NCBI GenBank assembly: GCA_036495525.1
Contig: DASXMR010000010.1
Span: 1-64,000, forward strand
Source of the DNA: DASXMR01 sp036495525
GTDB lineage: Bacteria > Actinomycetota > Actinomycetes > Streptosporangiales > Streptosporangiaceae
DNA length: 64,000 bases
Reading direction: 5' to 3'
Every line of letters starts with the position of its first letter. The stretch's first letter is position 1. Positions 51,261-60,649 of the stretch are shown piece after piece. The position numbers were made by a program, and so were the translations under genes. A model generated the notes under the pieces. It saw only the letters and a list, made by a program, of their open reading frames with translations, was not told where the DNA came from and searched no databases.

Positions 51261-52544
51261 ATGGCAACCAACTTGGCCAGGACTTCAGCGCGGCGCCTGG
51301 TACCCGGCGCCGCGGTTGTGGCCGCGGCCGTATTGGTACTTGCAGCTTGTGGCAGCTCCGGCGGTAAATCCGTCAGCGGCAGCGCCAAGCAGACGATCGT
51401 TTTCGCTGAGGCCGGGCTTGGCACCGAGGGCCAGCAGACGGCGAAGGCCATCAAGGCTTTCGAGACGGCGAACCCCAACATCACTGTCAAGATCGACGTG
51501 CTGTCCTCGGACTCCACGACGTACCTGTCCCAGCTTGAGCACTCGTTCACGGCCGGCTCGAGCACGCCTGACGTGTTCGAGTCAGACGTCACCTACCCGG
51601 CCAAGTTCGCGCAGGCCGGCTGGGTGCTGCCGCTCAACAGCCTGAACGCGACCACCTCGCAGTTCTTCCCGACGGAGGTCGCGGCCGGCACGTTCCAGGG
51701 CAAGATCTACGCGATCCCCTGGTTCGACAACCCCGAGGGCCTGTTCTACCGCACTGACCTGATCAAGACGCCGCCGACGTCGCCGCAGCAGGTGGTCTCC
51801 GATGCCCAGAAGGCGATGAAGCAAGACAAGAACCTCAAGGAGGGCCTGGCCTTCGAGGGCGACAAGTACGAGGGCGCGATCACCGCGTTCCTGACGGTCG
51901 ACTCGGCGTTCGGCGGCAAGCTCGACCCGCAGAACCTGAACACGCCGGGCAACACGGCGGCGCTCGCCTGGCTGCAGGACGCCATCTACAAGGAGCACAT
52001 CGCCCCGACAGCGGTGACCGGCTGGCAGGAGGGCCAGGTCCAGTCCGAGTTCTCCGCCGGGCACGCGGCGTTCGCGATCAACTACCCGTTCGTCGAGGCG
52101 GTGCCGCCGTCGGCAGCTGTCAAGGGCCACATCGGCTACATCCCGTTCCCGGCAGGCCCTGGCGGCACGCCAGCCTCGGCGCTCGGCGGCGAGATGCTCG
52201 CCATCAACGCCAAGAGCCAGCACACTGCCGCGGCCTACAAGCTGATCCAGTACCTGACGAGCCCGCCGGTGGAGACCGCGCGCGCGGAGGCCACCGGCGA
52301 CCCGCCGTCACTGCCGAGCGCCTACACCCCGGCGCTGTATGCCAAGGCGCCGTACTTCAAGAACGTCAAGGTGCTCAACGGCTTCTCCCAGCCGCGTCCG
52401 GTCAGCCCCAACTACCTGCAGATTTCCAGCGACCTGCAGGTGATGCTGTCCTCGGTGTTCGCCAACACCAAGCCGGCAGCGGCGGCCATCAGCGCGGCGG
52501 CCCCGACGGTCAAGAGCGATGCGAATGCCACGCCGGGAGGCTGA
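51261..52544 (+). CDS. ABC transporter substrate-binding lipoprotein (family 1, sugar-type)
   Basis: 427 residues. A lipoprotein signal ends in LAAC with acylated Cys30. The mature protein starts KQTIVFAEAGLGTEGQQTAKAIKAFETANPNITVKIDVLSSDSTTYLSQLEHSF, the usual N-lobe of family 1 solute-binding proteins. Later come IPWFDNPEGLFYRTDLI and the GGEMLAINAKSQHTAAAYKLIQYL hinge region. It captures oligosaccharides or similar solutes at the membrane surface. It precedes the two permease genes in one operon. The ligand is unknown; alpha-mannosides are conceivable from the context. Confidence 0.93.
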   Translation: MATNLARTSARRLVPGAAVVAAAVLVLAACGSSGGKSVSGSAKQTIVFAEAGLGTEGQQTAKAIKAFETANPNITVKIDVLSSDSTTYLSQLEHSFTAGSSTPDVFESDVTYPAKFAQAGWVLPLNSLNATTSQFFPTEVAAGTFQGKIYAIPWFDNPEGLFYRTDLIKTPPTSPQQVVSDAQKAMKQDKNLKEGLAFEGDKYEGAITAFLTVDSAFGGKLDPQNLNTPGNTAALAWLQDAIYKEHIAPTAVTGWQEGQVQSEFSAGHAAFAINYPFVEAVPPSAAVKGHIGYIPFPAGPGGTPASALGGEMLAINAKSQHTAAAYKLIQYLTSPPVETARAEATGDPPSLPSAYTPALYAKAPYFKNVKVLNGFSQPRPVSPNYLQISSDLQVMLSSVFANTKPAAAAISAAAPTVKSDANATPGG

Positions 52545-52583
52545 GCACGGCCCGGCCGCCCAGTATCGGTGCGAGGGCGGCTG

Positions 52584-53552
52584 ATGGCCGCCGACGCCCC
52601 GGCCCGCGGCAGGAAGCCGCTGCTGCGCTGGAAGCCGAGCCCGTCCGGGTCCGCCCGGCCGGGCTCGGCCCGGGCGGCCGCTGACCGCCGCCTCGGCTAC
52701 CTGCTGGTGGCGCCGGTCGTGCTGCTGCTGCTCGCGATCACCGCCTATCCGCTGATCTACAACCTGTGGAACTCGTTCCACTTCGTGAACCTCGGCTTGG
52801 GCGGGCTGCCGCACAAGTTCGTCGGCGCGCAGAACTACACCAAGATGTTCGGCTCGTCGCTGTGGCGGGCCGCGCTGGTGCGCACGCTGATCTTCACTGT
52901 CGCTTCGATCGCGTTCGACACCGTCGTGGCGCTGGGGCTGGCCCTGATGCTGCACCGCAAGTTCCGCGGCCGCGGCTTCCTGCGCGCCGCGATCCTGGTG
53001 CCATGGGCGGTGCCCACGGTGGTCTCGGCGATGCTGTGGAAGACGATGTTCGACCCGCGGGCCGGCTTCGTGGATTACTTCCTTGGTTTCTTCCACTCCG
53101 GCTGGGCGAACCTGACCTGGCTCAACGCGAGCGTGTGGCGATCCTGGGCGGTCATCTTCATTTCCGACGCCTGGAAGAACGTGCCCTTCGTCGCGATCAT
53201 CCTGCTGGCCGGGCTGCAGGTCATCCCCACCGACATCTACGAGGCGGCGAAGATCGACGGGGCCGGCGCGGTGCAGTCGTTCCGGCGGCTGACCCTGCCG
53301 CTGCTGAAGCCGGCCCTGAGCGTCGCGCTGATCTTCCGCACCCTGCAGGCGCTGCTGGTGTTCGACGTGATCTTCATCATGACCGGCGGCGGGCCTGGTA
53401 ACTCGACCCAGACGCTGTCGTTCCTGAATTACCAGACCTTCATCAACAACCTCGACTTCGGCTACGGCGGTGCCATCTCGGTGATGCTGGTGGTGCTCGC
53501 CCTGGTCGCGGCCGGGATTATCGTGCGCGTGTTCAGGACGGAGCAGACATGA
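52584..53552 (+). CDS. ABC sugar transporter permease (MalF-type)
   Basis: About 322 residues from ATG with GAGGGCGG just upstream (an in-frame GTG at 52569 is possible). Six membrane segments are apparent (LLVAPVVLLLLAITAYPLI first). The EAA loop reads EAAKIDGAGAVQSFRRLTLPLLKPAL, which contacts the ATPase. The gene follows the binding protein by 39 bases and overlaps the second permease gene by ATGA. Together they form the membrane channel of a CUT1-type carbohydrate importer. Confidence 0.94.
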   Translation: MAADAPARGRKPLLRWKPSPSGSARPGSARAAADRRLGYLLVAPVVLLLLAITAYPLIYNLWNSFHFVNLGLGGLPHKFVGAQNYTKMFGSSLWRAALVRTLIFTVASIAFDTVVALGLALMLHRKFRGRGFLRAAILVPWAVPTVVSAMLWKTMFDPRAGFVDYFLGFFHSGWANLTWLNASVWRSWAVIFISDAWKNVPFVAIILLAGLQVIPTDIYEAAKIDGAGAVQSFRRLTLPLLKPALSVALIFRTLQALLVFDVIFIMTGGGPGNSTQTLSFLNYQTFINNLDFGYGGAISVMLVVLALVAAGIIVRVFRTEQT

Positions 53553-54457
53553 CCGCGGCGGCGCAGGAGTCTGTCACCGCTGCCGGGGCGCGGCCCGCTG
53601 CCCGCCGGCCAGGGCCAGGCGGGGCGAAGATCTTCAGGGAGATCCTCTTCTACCTGGCCGTCGCGGTTGTGATCGTGATCGCGCTGTTCCCGTTCTACTG
53701 GATCCTGCGCACCTCGCTGGAATCCAACTCGCAGGTCGCCGCCGGGGTGGGCGGGGCCAACGGCGTGATCCCCTCGCACCTGACCGGCAGCGCCTTCGCG
53801 AACATCTTCAGCAAGCAGGACTTCCTCCGGCCGCTGCTCAACAGCATCATCGTCGCGCTGGTCACCACCGTCGTCACCGTCGTGGTGGCCTCGCTGGCCG
53901 GCTACGCGCTGGCCAGGCTCGACATCCGCGGCGCCGGCGCGATCCTGGCCTTCATCCTGCTGGCCGGGTTCTTCCCGGTGCTGTCCATGATCGGCCCGCT
54001 CTTCCTGCTGCTGCGCCACCTCGGCCTGCTGGACAACATCTACCCGCTGATCATCGTGTACCTGGTGTACACGCTGCCGATCACCACCTGGCTGCTGAAG
54101 AACTTCTTCGAGCAGATCCCGCGGGAACTTGAGGAAGCGGCGCTGGTCGACGGCGCGACGCGGCTGCAGACGCTGCGCCGGGTGGTCATCCCGGTGGCCG
54201 TGCCCGGCGTGTTCACCGCCGCGATCCTGGCCTTCATCCTGGCCTGGAATGACTTCGCCTTCGCGGTGTCGTTCCTGACCACGCCATCGCACTTCACCGC
54301 GCCGCTGGCGATCGTCACCTTCGGCGAGAGCCAGTTCCAGGTGTTCTACAACCTGATCGACGCGGCGGTCGTGGTCATCTCGATCCCGATCGCGCTGCTC
54401 GTGCTGTTCGCGCAGCGGCGGATCGTGTCCGGGCTTACCGCCGGGTCGTTCCGCTAG
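53549..54457 (+). CDS. ABC sugar transporter permease (MalG-type)
   Basis: 302 residues; ATG overlaps the previous stop. Six membrane segments: LFYLAVAVVIVIALFPFYWIL begins the first. The EAA loop EEAALVDGATRLQTLRRVVIPVAVPGV is present near residue 190. Partner of the MalF-type permease. Its end overlaps the opposing acyl-CoA dehydrogenase gene by 23 bases, tail to tail, with no room for an independent terminator. Confidence 0.94.
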   Translation: MTAAAQESVTAAGARPAARRPGPGGAKIFREILFYLAVAVVIVIALFPFYWILRTSLESNSQVAAGVGGANGVIPSHLTGSAFANIFSKQDFLRPLLNSIIVALVTTVVTVVVASLAGYALARLDIRGAGAILAFILLAGFFPVLSMIGPLFLLLRHLGLLDNIYPLIIVYLVYTLPITTWLLKNFFEQIPRELEEAALVDGATRLQTLRRVVIPVAVPGVFTAAILAFILAWNDFAFAVSFLTTPSHFTAPLAIVTFGESQFQVFYNLIDAAVVVISIPIALLVLFAQRRIVSGLTAGSFR

Positions 54458-55613
54458 CCAGCGAGCGGCCGATGACCATCCGCTGGATCTGGTTGGTGCC
54501 CTCGACGATCTGCAGCACCTTGGCCTCACGCAGGTACCGCTCGGCCGGGAAGTCCTCGACGTAGCCGTAGCCGCCCAGTACCTGCACCGCGTCGGTGGCC
54601 ACCCGCATCGCGGTGTCGCTGGCGAACAGCTTGGCCATCGCCGCCAGCGGCCCGTACGGCAGGCCGGCGTCCTTGCGCCGCGCAGCGGCCAGGTAGAGCG
54701 CGCGCGCAGCGGCCACCGCGGTGGCCATGTCAGCCAGCATGAACGAAAGGCCCTGGAAGTCGATGATCGGCTTGCCGAACTGGCGGCGCTCGCTGGCGTA
54801 GGACACGGCGACCTCGAGCGCCGCCTGCGCCAGCCCTGTCGCGCACGCGGCGATGCCCAGCCTGCCGGCGTCCAGAGCCGCCAGCGCGATGGCGAAGCCC
54901 TTGCCCTCGTCGCCGACCAGGTGATCCGACGGCACCCTGGCGGACTCGAAGCGCATCTGCGCGGTGCTGGACGCGCGCATGCCCATCTTGTGCTCGGCCG
55001 GCGCGGCGGACACCCCGGCCGTGCTCGCGGGGACGTGGAAGCAGCTGATCCCGCGGGCGCGGTCCCTGCCCTCGCTCTCGCCTGAGGTGCGCGCGAACAG
55101 CGTGTAGAAGTCGGCGTGGCCGGCGTGCGAGATCCACGCCTTCACGCCGTCGAGCAGGTAGCCGTCGCCGTCGCCGTCGGCGCGGGCGCTGGTGCGCAGC
55201 GCGGCCGCATCTGAGCCGCTGGCCGGCTCGGACAGGCAGTACGCGCCAAGCAGGTCGCCGCCGAGCATCTCAGGCAGCCAGCGTTGCTGCTGCTGCGTGC
55301 CGGCCGTGGCCAGCGGGTAGCAGGTCAGGGTGTGCACGCTGACCCCGAGGCCGACGGTCAGCCACGCGCCGGCCAGCTCTTCCACCACCTGCAGGTAGGT
55401 CTGGTACGGCTGGCCGCCGCCGCCCAGCGCCTCCGGGTACGGCAGGCCGAGCAGCCCGGCCGCGCCGACCGTGCGGAACTCCTTGCGCGGGAACGTGCCC
55501 GAGTGCTCGGCGGCCGCCGCCGCAGGGCGCAGCTCCTGCTCGGCCAGCTCGGCGGTCAGCTCTAACAGCGCCCTGGTCTCCTCGTCCTGGCACTCGCGCT
55601 CGACGGTGCTCAT
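54435..55613 (-). CDS. Acyl-CoA dehydrogenase
   Basis: 392 residues. The start is a TGATG junction with the upstream stop (GTG three bases earlier also possible). YCLSEPASGSDAAAL is the FAD/substrate motif, and the C-terminal QVLGGYGYVEDFPAERYLREAKVLQIVEGTNQIQRMVIGR is the standard acyl-CoA dehydrogenase end with the IVEGTNxIQ motif. It oxidises acyl-CoA to the 2-enoyl-CoA with electrons to ETF. It is translationally coupled to a Xaa-Pro-type peptidase gene. Chain length is unknown; a role for crotonyl-CoA or butyryl-CoA from the lysine route is only a thought. Confidence 0.93.
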   Translation of the reverse strand: MSTVERECQDEETRALLELTAELAEQELRPAAAAAEHSGTFPRKEFRTVGAAGLLGLPYPEALGGGGQPYQTYLQVVEELAGAWLTVGLGVSVHTLTCYPLATAGTQQQQRWLPEMLGGDLLGAYCLSEPASGSDAAALRTSARADGDGDGYLLDGVKAWISHAGHADFYTLFARTSGESEGRDRARGISCFHVPASTAGVSAAPAEHKMGMRASSTAQMRFESARVPSDHLVGDEGKGFAIALAALDAGRLGIAACATGLAQAALEVAVSYASERRQFGKPIIDFQGLSFMLADMATAVAAARALYLAAARRKDAGLPYGPLAAMAKLFASDTAMRVATDAVQVLGGYGYVEDFPAERYLREAKVLQIVEGTNQIQRMVIGRSLASGTTRR

Positions 55614-56722
55614 CACGCGGCCACGACGATCAGCTCGCGGGTGACGTTGTTCAGCCGGCGGACGCCGTCCTCCGTGCAGACCACGATGTCCTCGATGCGC
55701 GCACCGTGCGCGCCGGGGTAGATCCCCGGCTCGATCGAGAAGGCGTGCCCAGCCCGCAGCGGCTCGGTGTTCCCGGCCACGATGTAGGGGTCCTCGTGGG
55801 TCTCAAGCCCGATGCCGTGGCCGGTGCGGTGCACGAAATAGTCGCCGTAGCCGGCCGCGGTGATCGGCTGGCGCGCGGCGGCGTCGACGGACTCGGCGGT
55901 GATGCCGGGCCTGACCGCCGCGCACGAGGCTTCCTGTGCCTGCTGCAGCACCTGGTAGTAGGCAGCGAAGTCAGCCGGCGGCTCGCCGATCACGTACGTC
56001 CGGGTGCAGTCGGAGCAGTACCCGGTCGGCATGGTGCCGCCGATGTCCACCACGACTGCATCACCGGGCTGCAGCCGCCGCCCGGCCGGGTCGTGGTGCG
56101 GGCTCGCCGCGTTCGGGCCGGACGCCACGATCGCGAAGTCCGCTGAGGCGTGCCCGGCGGCGAGGATCGCGTCGCTGATCTGCGCGGAGACTTCCAGCTC
56201 GGTGCGGCCGGGCCGCAGCCAGCCGGGCACCTGAGCGTGCACCCGGTCGATCGCCTCGCCGGCTGCCAGCAGTGCGGCCACTTCCTGCGGCGACTTGACC
56301 GACCGTAGCCCGCGCAGCGCCAGGCTGGCGAGCTCCTGCCGCGCAGCGGGCAGCGCGGCGCGCAGCCGCAGCGTCATCAGCGCCCACATCCGATCCGACA
56401 GCCCGACCGCGGCCACGTCCGCCAGCCGGCCGGCGACGACCGCGTACGGGTCCTCGGTCTCGTCCCAGCCGATGATCTCCAGCCCGATGCCGCCAGCCGG
56501 CGAGGCCTTCGCCGCCGGCAGCTCCAGCCTCGGCACCACCAGGAACGGATCACCGGCCGCCGGCACCGCCAGGCAGGTCAGCCGCTCGAGCTGCTTGGCC
56601 TGATACCCGATCACGTAACGCAGGTCAGGGCCGGGCGTGAGCAGCAGCGCATCCAGCCCGGCGCTGGCCGCCGCGGCGGCCGAGTCGGCCAGTCGTGACG
56701 CGGGATAGAGATCGTTTCCCAT
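55613..56722 (-). CDS. M24-family Xaa-Pro aminopeptidase-like protein
   Basis: 369 residues from ATG (MGNDLYPASRL) after AAGGGGAG; a frame starting 19 codons earlier is possible. The five metal ligands of the pita-bread fold are visible: VVVDIGGTMPTGYCSDCTRTY (two Asp), HRTGHGIGLETHE (His), FSIEPGIYPG (Glu) and ARIEDIVVCTEDG (Glu). The N-terminal creatinase domain precedes them. It cleaves N-terminal residues ahead of proline, or acts on related amide substrates. Coupled to the acyl-CoA dehydrogenase gene at TGATG, an unusual pairing. Confidence 0.92.
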   Translation of the reverse strand: MGNDLYPASRLADSAAAAASAGLDALLLTPGPDLRYVIGYQAKQLERLTCLAVPAAGDPFLVVPRLELPAAKASPAGGIGLEIIGWDETEDPYAVVAGRLADVAAVGLSDRMWALMTLRLRAALPAARQELASLALRGLRSVKSPQEVAALLAAGEAIDRVHAQVPGWLRPGRTELEVSAQISDAILAAGHASADFAIVASGPNAASPHHDPAGRRLQPGDAVVVDIGGTMPTGYCSDCTRTYVIGEPPADFAAYYQVLQQAQEASCAAVRPGITAESVDAAARQPITAAGYGDYFVHRTGHGIGLETHEDPYIVAGNTEPLRAGHAFSIEPGIYPGAHGARIEDIVVCTEDGVRRLNNVTRELIVVAA

Positions 56723-56907
56723 GATGGCCTGCGCTCCCCTTACGGCTTGACTGACCGAGGTGGCTTGCGTGCCCATCATCTCATCCGGGAGAATTCAGTA
56801 CGCATCTAGACAGTGGGGCCTGGGGGGCCAGTAACACCGGTCCAGCCGGACTCACTCTGGGCGCACGGCGATGTACCACCCGTGAAGGCCGCAGGACCAC
56901 GGAGACA

Positions 56908-57843
56908 GTGCACATACCGCCCAGCCGTCGGGAGCCGACGGCGATACCAGTGCGCCCGCCAGCACCGGGCGCCAGTCAGGCGCGCGCCAATCCAGATCAG
57001 GCCAGCAGCCAGCGTCCGGCCGGCGGGGAAAATGGCGGCGGCGGCGGGCCGGCCCGCGCCCTGGCAGCGGCCGACCGGGCGATCGCGCACAATGGCGGCG
57101 CCGGCCAGCAGAGCTCTGCGCTGGAAGCCGAGCTAGCCCAGCAGCGGCATGTGGTCATCGAGCTGCAGCGAGCGATCCTGCCGCTGCACGACGGGCCGTT
57201 CGACCTGCCCGGCCTGCGCACCGTGGTCCGCTACCTGCCAGCCTCCCTGGCCAGCCGGGTCGGCGGCGACTGGTACGTCACCGCGGACATGCCCGCCGGC
57301 AACGTGCTCATCGCGATCGGTGACGTAGCCGGCCACGGCCTGGCCGCGGCGGCCGGCATGGCCAGGATGCGCGGCGCCATCGCCGGGCTCGCGATCACCA
57401 ACTCAGCACCCGAGCAGCTCGTCGGCTGGCTCAACGAGCTGGTCTGGCACGTCGACCCGGAGCACACGGCCTCCGTCGTGGCCGGCTACTTCGAGCCGGA
57501 CAGCCGGCTGTTCAGCTGGGCGCAGGCCGGCCACCCGCCGCCGGTCCTGGTGCGCGGCAGCTCAGCGCGGCCGCTGTGCCAGCCGGAGGGGATCCTGCTC
57601 GGCGCTGGCCGCGCCGCCTACGAGGCGGCGACCCTGCAGCTGGAGCCCGGTGACCTGCTGCTGCTCTACAGCGACGGGCTGATCGAGCGTCGCGACCGTC
57701 CCGTCGACGACGGTCTGGCCATGCTCACCGACGCCGTGGCCGGCATCGCGGACCCGGAGCTGGCCGCCGCGGCCGCGCTGCGCGCGCTCGGCACCACCGA
57801 CACCGAGGACGACACCTGCCTGGTCGCCCTCCGCGTCCTGTAA
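56908..57843 (+). CDS. SpoIIE-type PP2C serine phosphatase
   Basis: 311 residues from GTG. Residues 1-65 are Pro/Gly/Ala-rich and probably disordered, then a short coiled-coil-like helix (ALEAELAQQRHVVIELQRAILP) leads into the PP2C fold. That fold has RVGGDWYVT and GDVAGHGLAAAAGMARMRG (metal-binding Asp residues) and ends DDTCLVALRV. SpoIIE/RsbU-type phosphatases dephosphorylate anti-anti-sigma factors to release sigma. No sensor domain or anti-sigma kinase gene is attached or adjacent. Its partner is unknown. Confidence 0.92.
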   Translation: MHIPPSRREPTAIPVRPPAPGASQARANPDQASSQRPAGGENGGGGGPARALAAADRAIAHNGGAGQQSSALEAELAQQRHVVIELQRAILPLHDGPFDLPGLRTVVRYLPASLASRVGGDWYVTADMPAGNVLIAIGDVAGHGLAAAAGMARMRGAIAGLAITNSAPEQLVGWLNELVWHVDPEHTASVVAGYFEPDSRLFSWAQAGHPPPVLVRGSSARPLCQPEGILLGAGRAAYEAATLQLEPGDLLLLYSDGLIERRDRPVDDGLAMLTDAVAGIADPELAAAAALRALGTTDTEDDTCLVALRVL

Positions 57844-57883
57844 CCAAGCCCATGGCCCCGCCAGCGGCGTAGTTGACCGCCCG

Positions 57884-58579
57884 TTACGGGGTCTTGCCGT
57901 ACGCGTCGTGGTAGTTCCACCACGCGTACGGCGGGGTCTGCAGATAACCCTCCGGCGAGTCCTCCCACTCCTCCTGACGGCCGAACGCCGTGAGATCCAG
58001 GTAGGTCCAGGTGCTTCCCAGCGCCTCGGCGCCCCGGCTGTTGACGAAGTAGGTCCGGTAGACCTGCTCGCCGTCACGGACGAAGGCGTTGGTGCCGTGC
58101 CACTCGTCCACGCCGAAGTCTTTGTCAAAGTCGTCGGTGATCGTGTACCAGGGGATCAGCTCCCAGCCCATTCGCTCCTTCAGGCCCTGGATCTCGGCCT
58201 GGGGGGCGCGCGAAGCGAACGCCAGCGTCGTGTCCCGCGCGTTCAGGTGGGCGGGGTGCGCGACCTGGTCGGCGAGGAACGAGCAGCCCACGCAGGCACG
58301 TTCCGGGTAGGCGCCGCCCGCTTGTGGGTAGGTCGTGACGTCTGGTGCGTAGAAGGCGCGGTAGACGATCAGCTGCCGGCGACCCTCGAACAGGTCGAGG
58401 AGGCTCAGCAGGCCGGCCGGGCCGCCGAAGCGGTAGTCCTTCTCCACCGCCATCCACGGCATCCGACGGCGCCTGGCGGCCAGCGCATCGCGGGCGCGGG
58501 TCAGCTTCTTCTCCTCGACCAGCAACTCCTCGCGGGCGGCATCCCACTCCTGCGGTGACACGATCGGCGGAGTCTTCAT
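57884..58579 (-). CDS. DUF899 family thioredoxin-like protein
   Basis: 231 residues. DUF899 signature blocks are clear: MPWMAVEKDYRF near the start, LLDLFEGRRQLIVYRAFY, the CVGCSFLADQVAHPAHLNARDTTLAF segment with two cysteines, and the C-terminal WTYLDLTAFGRQEEWEDSPEGY. The family is thioredoxin-fold-like with unknown function. The upstream DNA is less GC-rich. It stands alone, convergent with the SpoIIE-type gene and divergent from a hydrolase gene. Confidence 0.9.
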   Translation of the reverse strand: MKTPPIVSPQEWDAAREELLVEEKKLTRARDALAARRRRMPWMAVEKDYRFGGPAGLLSLLDLFEGRRQLIVYRAFYAPDVTTYPQAGGAYPERACVGCSFLADQVAHPAHLNARDTTLAFASRAPQAEIQGLKERMGWELIPWYTITDDFDKDFGVDEWHGTNAFVRDGEQVYRTYFVNSRGAEALGSTWTYLDLTAFGRQEEWEDSPEGYLQTPPYAWWNYHDAYGKTP

Positions 58580-58849
58580 CGTGGCTGTCCTCCCTCAGGT
58601 ATTCATGGGGCGTCGAACCGGCGGTAGAAATCATGCCCTGCTGCTTTCTCCGTTTTTCTTCCGTGAAGCCATAAGGCTCGTTCCTCGCCTCACAGTGCGC
58701 GGTAGGTCCACCAGCCTAAGGTCAGCCACTTTGACGAACCACGAGTACTCCCAGTGCCAAGCTGGTGAAGATAGGCCTGCGGAACGACTCTCATGAGTTG
58801 ACGCGGCATGACGGCTTGGCCGCGGACGACTCGGTGAGATCATGGCCGC

Positions 58850-59755
58850 ATGGTGGCTGAGTTCGCTGTGGTCGCGCGGGAGAGCGGGGTGGCGCGCGGC
58901 GACGGCGCTGATCTGTATTTCGAGAAGCGCGGGTCAGGGCCGGCGCTGCTGCTGGTTGTCGGGGGTGGCGGCGACTGCGGCTATTACGACGGGCTAGCGA
59001 GCCGTCTGGCCGGCGAGTTCACCGTGATCAGCTACGACCGGCGAGGCAACTCGCGCAGCCCGCTGCGCGGCGACCCGGCGCCCATCGTGCTGGCGGCGCA
59101 GAGCGCCGACGCACTCGCCGTGCTGGACGCGAACGGCATCGGCGCGGCGGTGGTCTTCGGCAACAGCGGCGGCGCGACCATCGCCCTGGACATGGCGGCG
59201 CGCTACCCGGACCGGCTGCTGGCCGTTGTCGCGCACGAGCCGCCGGTGCCGGCCGTGCTGCCCGATGCAACCGAGTACCTGGCGATCTACGGCGAGCTGG
59301 ACGAGCTGGCGCGCACCGATGGCTGGGAGGCCGCGTTCACGCGGTTCCAGTCCGCCATCGGGCGGCTTCCGCCGCTGGTGATCAGGGCGCTGATCGATCC
59401 CGGCCGTTACATGCCGCCGGTACCGGCCCGCGAGATGATGCTGCGGGTAGCGGGCAACTGGGAGTACACGATGAGGTATGAGATCCGCTCGTTCATCGAC
59501 TACCAGCCGGATCTGGAGCGGATCAGGGCAGCGGGGACTCCCATCGCGCTCGGCTACGGCAAGTCCACCGCTGATCCGGCCATGGCCAGGATGAGCGAGG
59601 CGTGCGCGGCTCTGCTGGGCGCCGAATGCGAAGCCTTTCCCGGCGGCCATACCGGCCCGATGGAGCAGCCGGGGCCGTTCGCAGATGTCCTGCGCGGCCT
59701 GCTGGGCAGGCTGCGCCCGGCGCCGTCAGGTCGTCCGGGCGGCCAGCGCGGCTGA
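58850..59755 (+). CDS. Alpha/beta hydrolase
   Basis: 301 residues from ATG (ribosome site GGTGAGA rather distant). The LLLVVGGGGDCGYYDGLA oxyanion region, the VISYDRRGNSRSP strand and the nucleophile elbow FGNSGGA (Ser) are typical of alpha/beta-hydrolase-fold esterases, and the catalytic His lies in EAFPGGHTGPM. No signal peptide. Substrate cannot be predicted. It overlaps the convergent exonuclease gene by 30 bases. Confidence 0.9.
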   Translation: MVAEFAVVARESGVARGDGADLYFEKRGSGPALLLVVGGGGDCGYYDGLASRLAGEFTVISYDRRGNSRSPLRGDPAPIVLAAQSADALAVLDANGIGAAVVFGNSGGATIALDMAARYPDRLLAVVAHEPPVPAVLPDATEYLAIYGELDELARTDGWEAAFTRFQSAIGRLPPLVIRALIDPGRYMPPVPAREMMLRVAGNWEYTMRYEIRSFIDYQPDLERIRAAGTPIALGYGKSTADPAMARMSEACAALLGAECEAFPGGHTGPMEQPGPFADVLRGLLGRLRPAPSGRPGGQRG

Positions 59756-60649
59756 CATCCGGCCGAGTGACGAGCCGAGGTCCCAGCGGGCATCCAGCTC
59801 GGCCAGCGCGGCCGGGTCGGGCGGCTGCACCGGGAGCTGCCCGCTAACCGGCGGCACCGGCGCGTCAGGGGCCACGCGCACCACCGGAATGGCGGCCTCC
59901 AGGTAGTCGCGCGCCGCGACCAGCTTGGCCCGGCTGCCCATCGGGAACCCGCCGTGCCCCTTGTCCAGACCGTCCAGGATTCCCTCGACGCTGCCGAACA
60001 CGCGCACCAGCGCGGCCGCCGTCTTCTCACCCACCCCCGGCACGCCGGGCAGCCCGTCGCTCGGGTCACCGCGGAGGGTCGCGAATGCGGCGTAGCCGCT
60101 GGCCGGTATCTGGTACCGCTCGGTCACCGCCGCCTCGTCGATCTCCTCGAGCCGGGACATCCCGCGCGCGGTATAGATGATCCGCACTGGCTTGGCGTCG
60201 TCGACCAGCTGGAACAGGTCCCGGTCGCCGGTCACTACCTCGATGGGGCCGTCCTCACGCGCCACGAGCGTGCCGATCACGTCGTCCGCCTCGTAGCCGT
60301 CGGCCCACGCCATCGTCACCCCGGCCGCGGCGAGCACCTGCACGATCACCGGTATCTGCACGTTCAGCTCGGCCGGCACCTGCTCGCTGCCGTCGGCGTT
60401 GGCCCGGTGCGCCTTGTAGGTGCTGATCGCCGCCACCCGGAAGGCCGGCCGCCAGTCCGCGTCCATGCACGCGACCAGCCGGGCGGCGCGGCGCGCCCGG
60501 ACCAGGCGGGCGATCATGTCGCACAGGCCACGGATCGCGTTCACCGGCGTGCCGTCCGGCGCGGTCATGCTCTGCGGCGGGATGCCGAAGTAGGCGCGGA
60601 AGTACAGCGAAGCGGAGTCGAGCAGCAGCAGCGGGCCCATCCCGGTCAT
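59726..60649 (-). CDS. 5'-3' exonuclease (DNA polymerase I N-terminal-domain-like)
   Basis: 307 residues. It has the PIN-like/5'-3' exonuclease fold of Pol I: LLLLDSASLYFRAYFG with the first metal Asp, ADGYEADDVIGTL, VTGDRDLFQLV and the helix-three-turn-helix GVPGVGEKTAAALV. There is no polymerase domain. Such stand-alone exonucleases remove RNA primers or flaps. Near helY, as in mycobacteria (Rv2090 and Rv2092c, from memory), indicating conserved neighbourhood. The C-terminal tail extends 30 bases into the opposing hydrolase gene. Confidence 0.92.
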   Translation of the reverse strand: MTGMGPLLLLDSASLYFRAYFGIPPQSMTAPDGTPVNAIRGLCDMIARLVRARRAARLVACMDADWRPAFRVAAISTYKAHRANADGSEQVPAELNVQIPVIVQVLAAAGVTMAWADGYEADDVIGTLVAREDGPIEVVTGDRDLFQLVDDAKPVRIIYTARGMSRLEEIDEAAVTERYQIPASGYAAFATLRGDPSDGLPGVPGVGEKTAAALVRVFGSVEGILDGLDKGHGGFPMGSRAKLVAARDYLEAAIPVVRVAPDAPVPPVSGQLPVQPPDPAALAELDARWDLGSSLGRMSAALAARTT

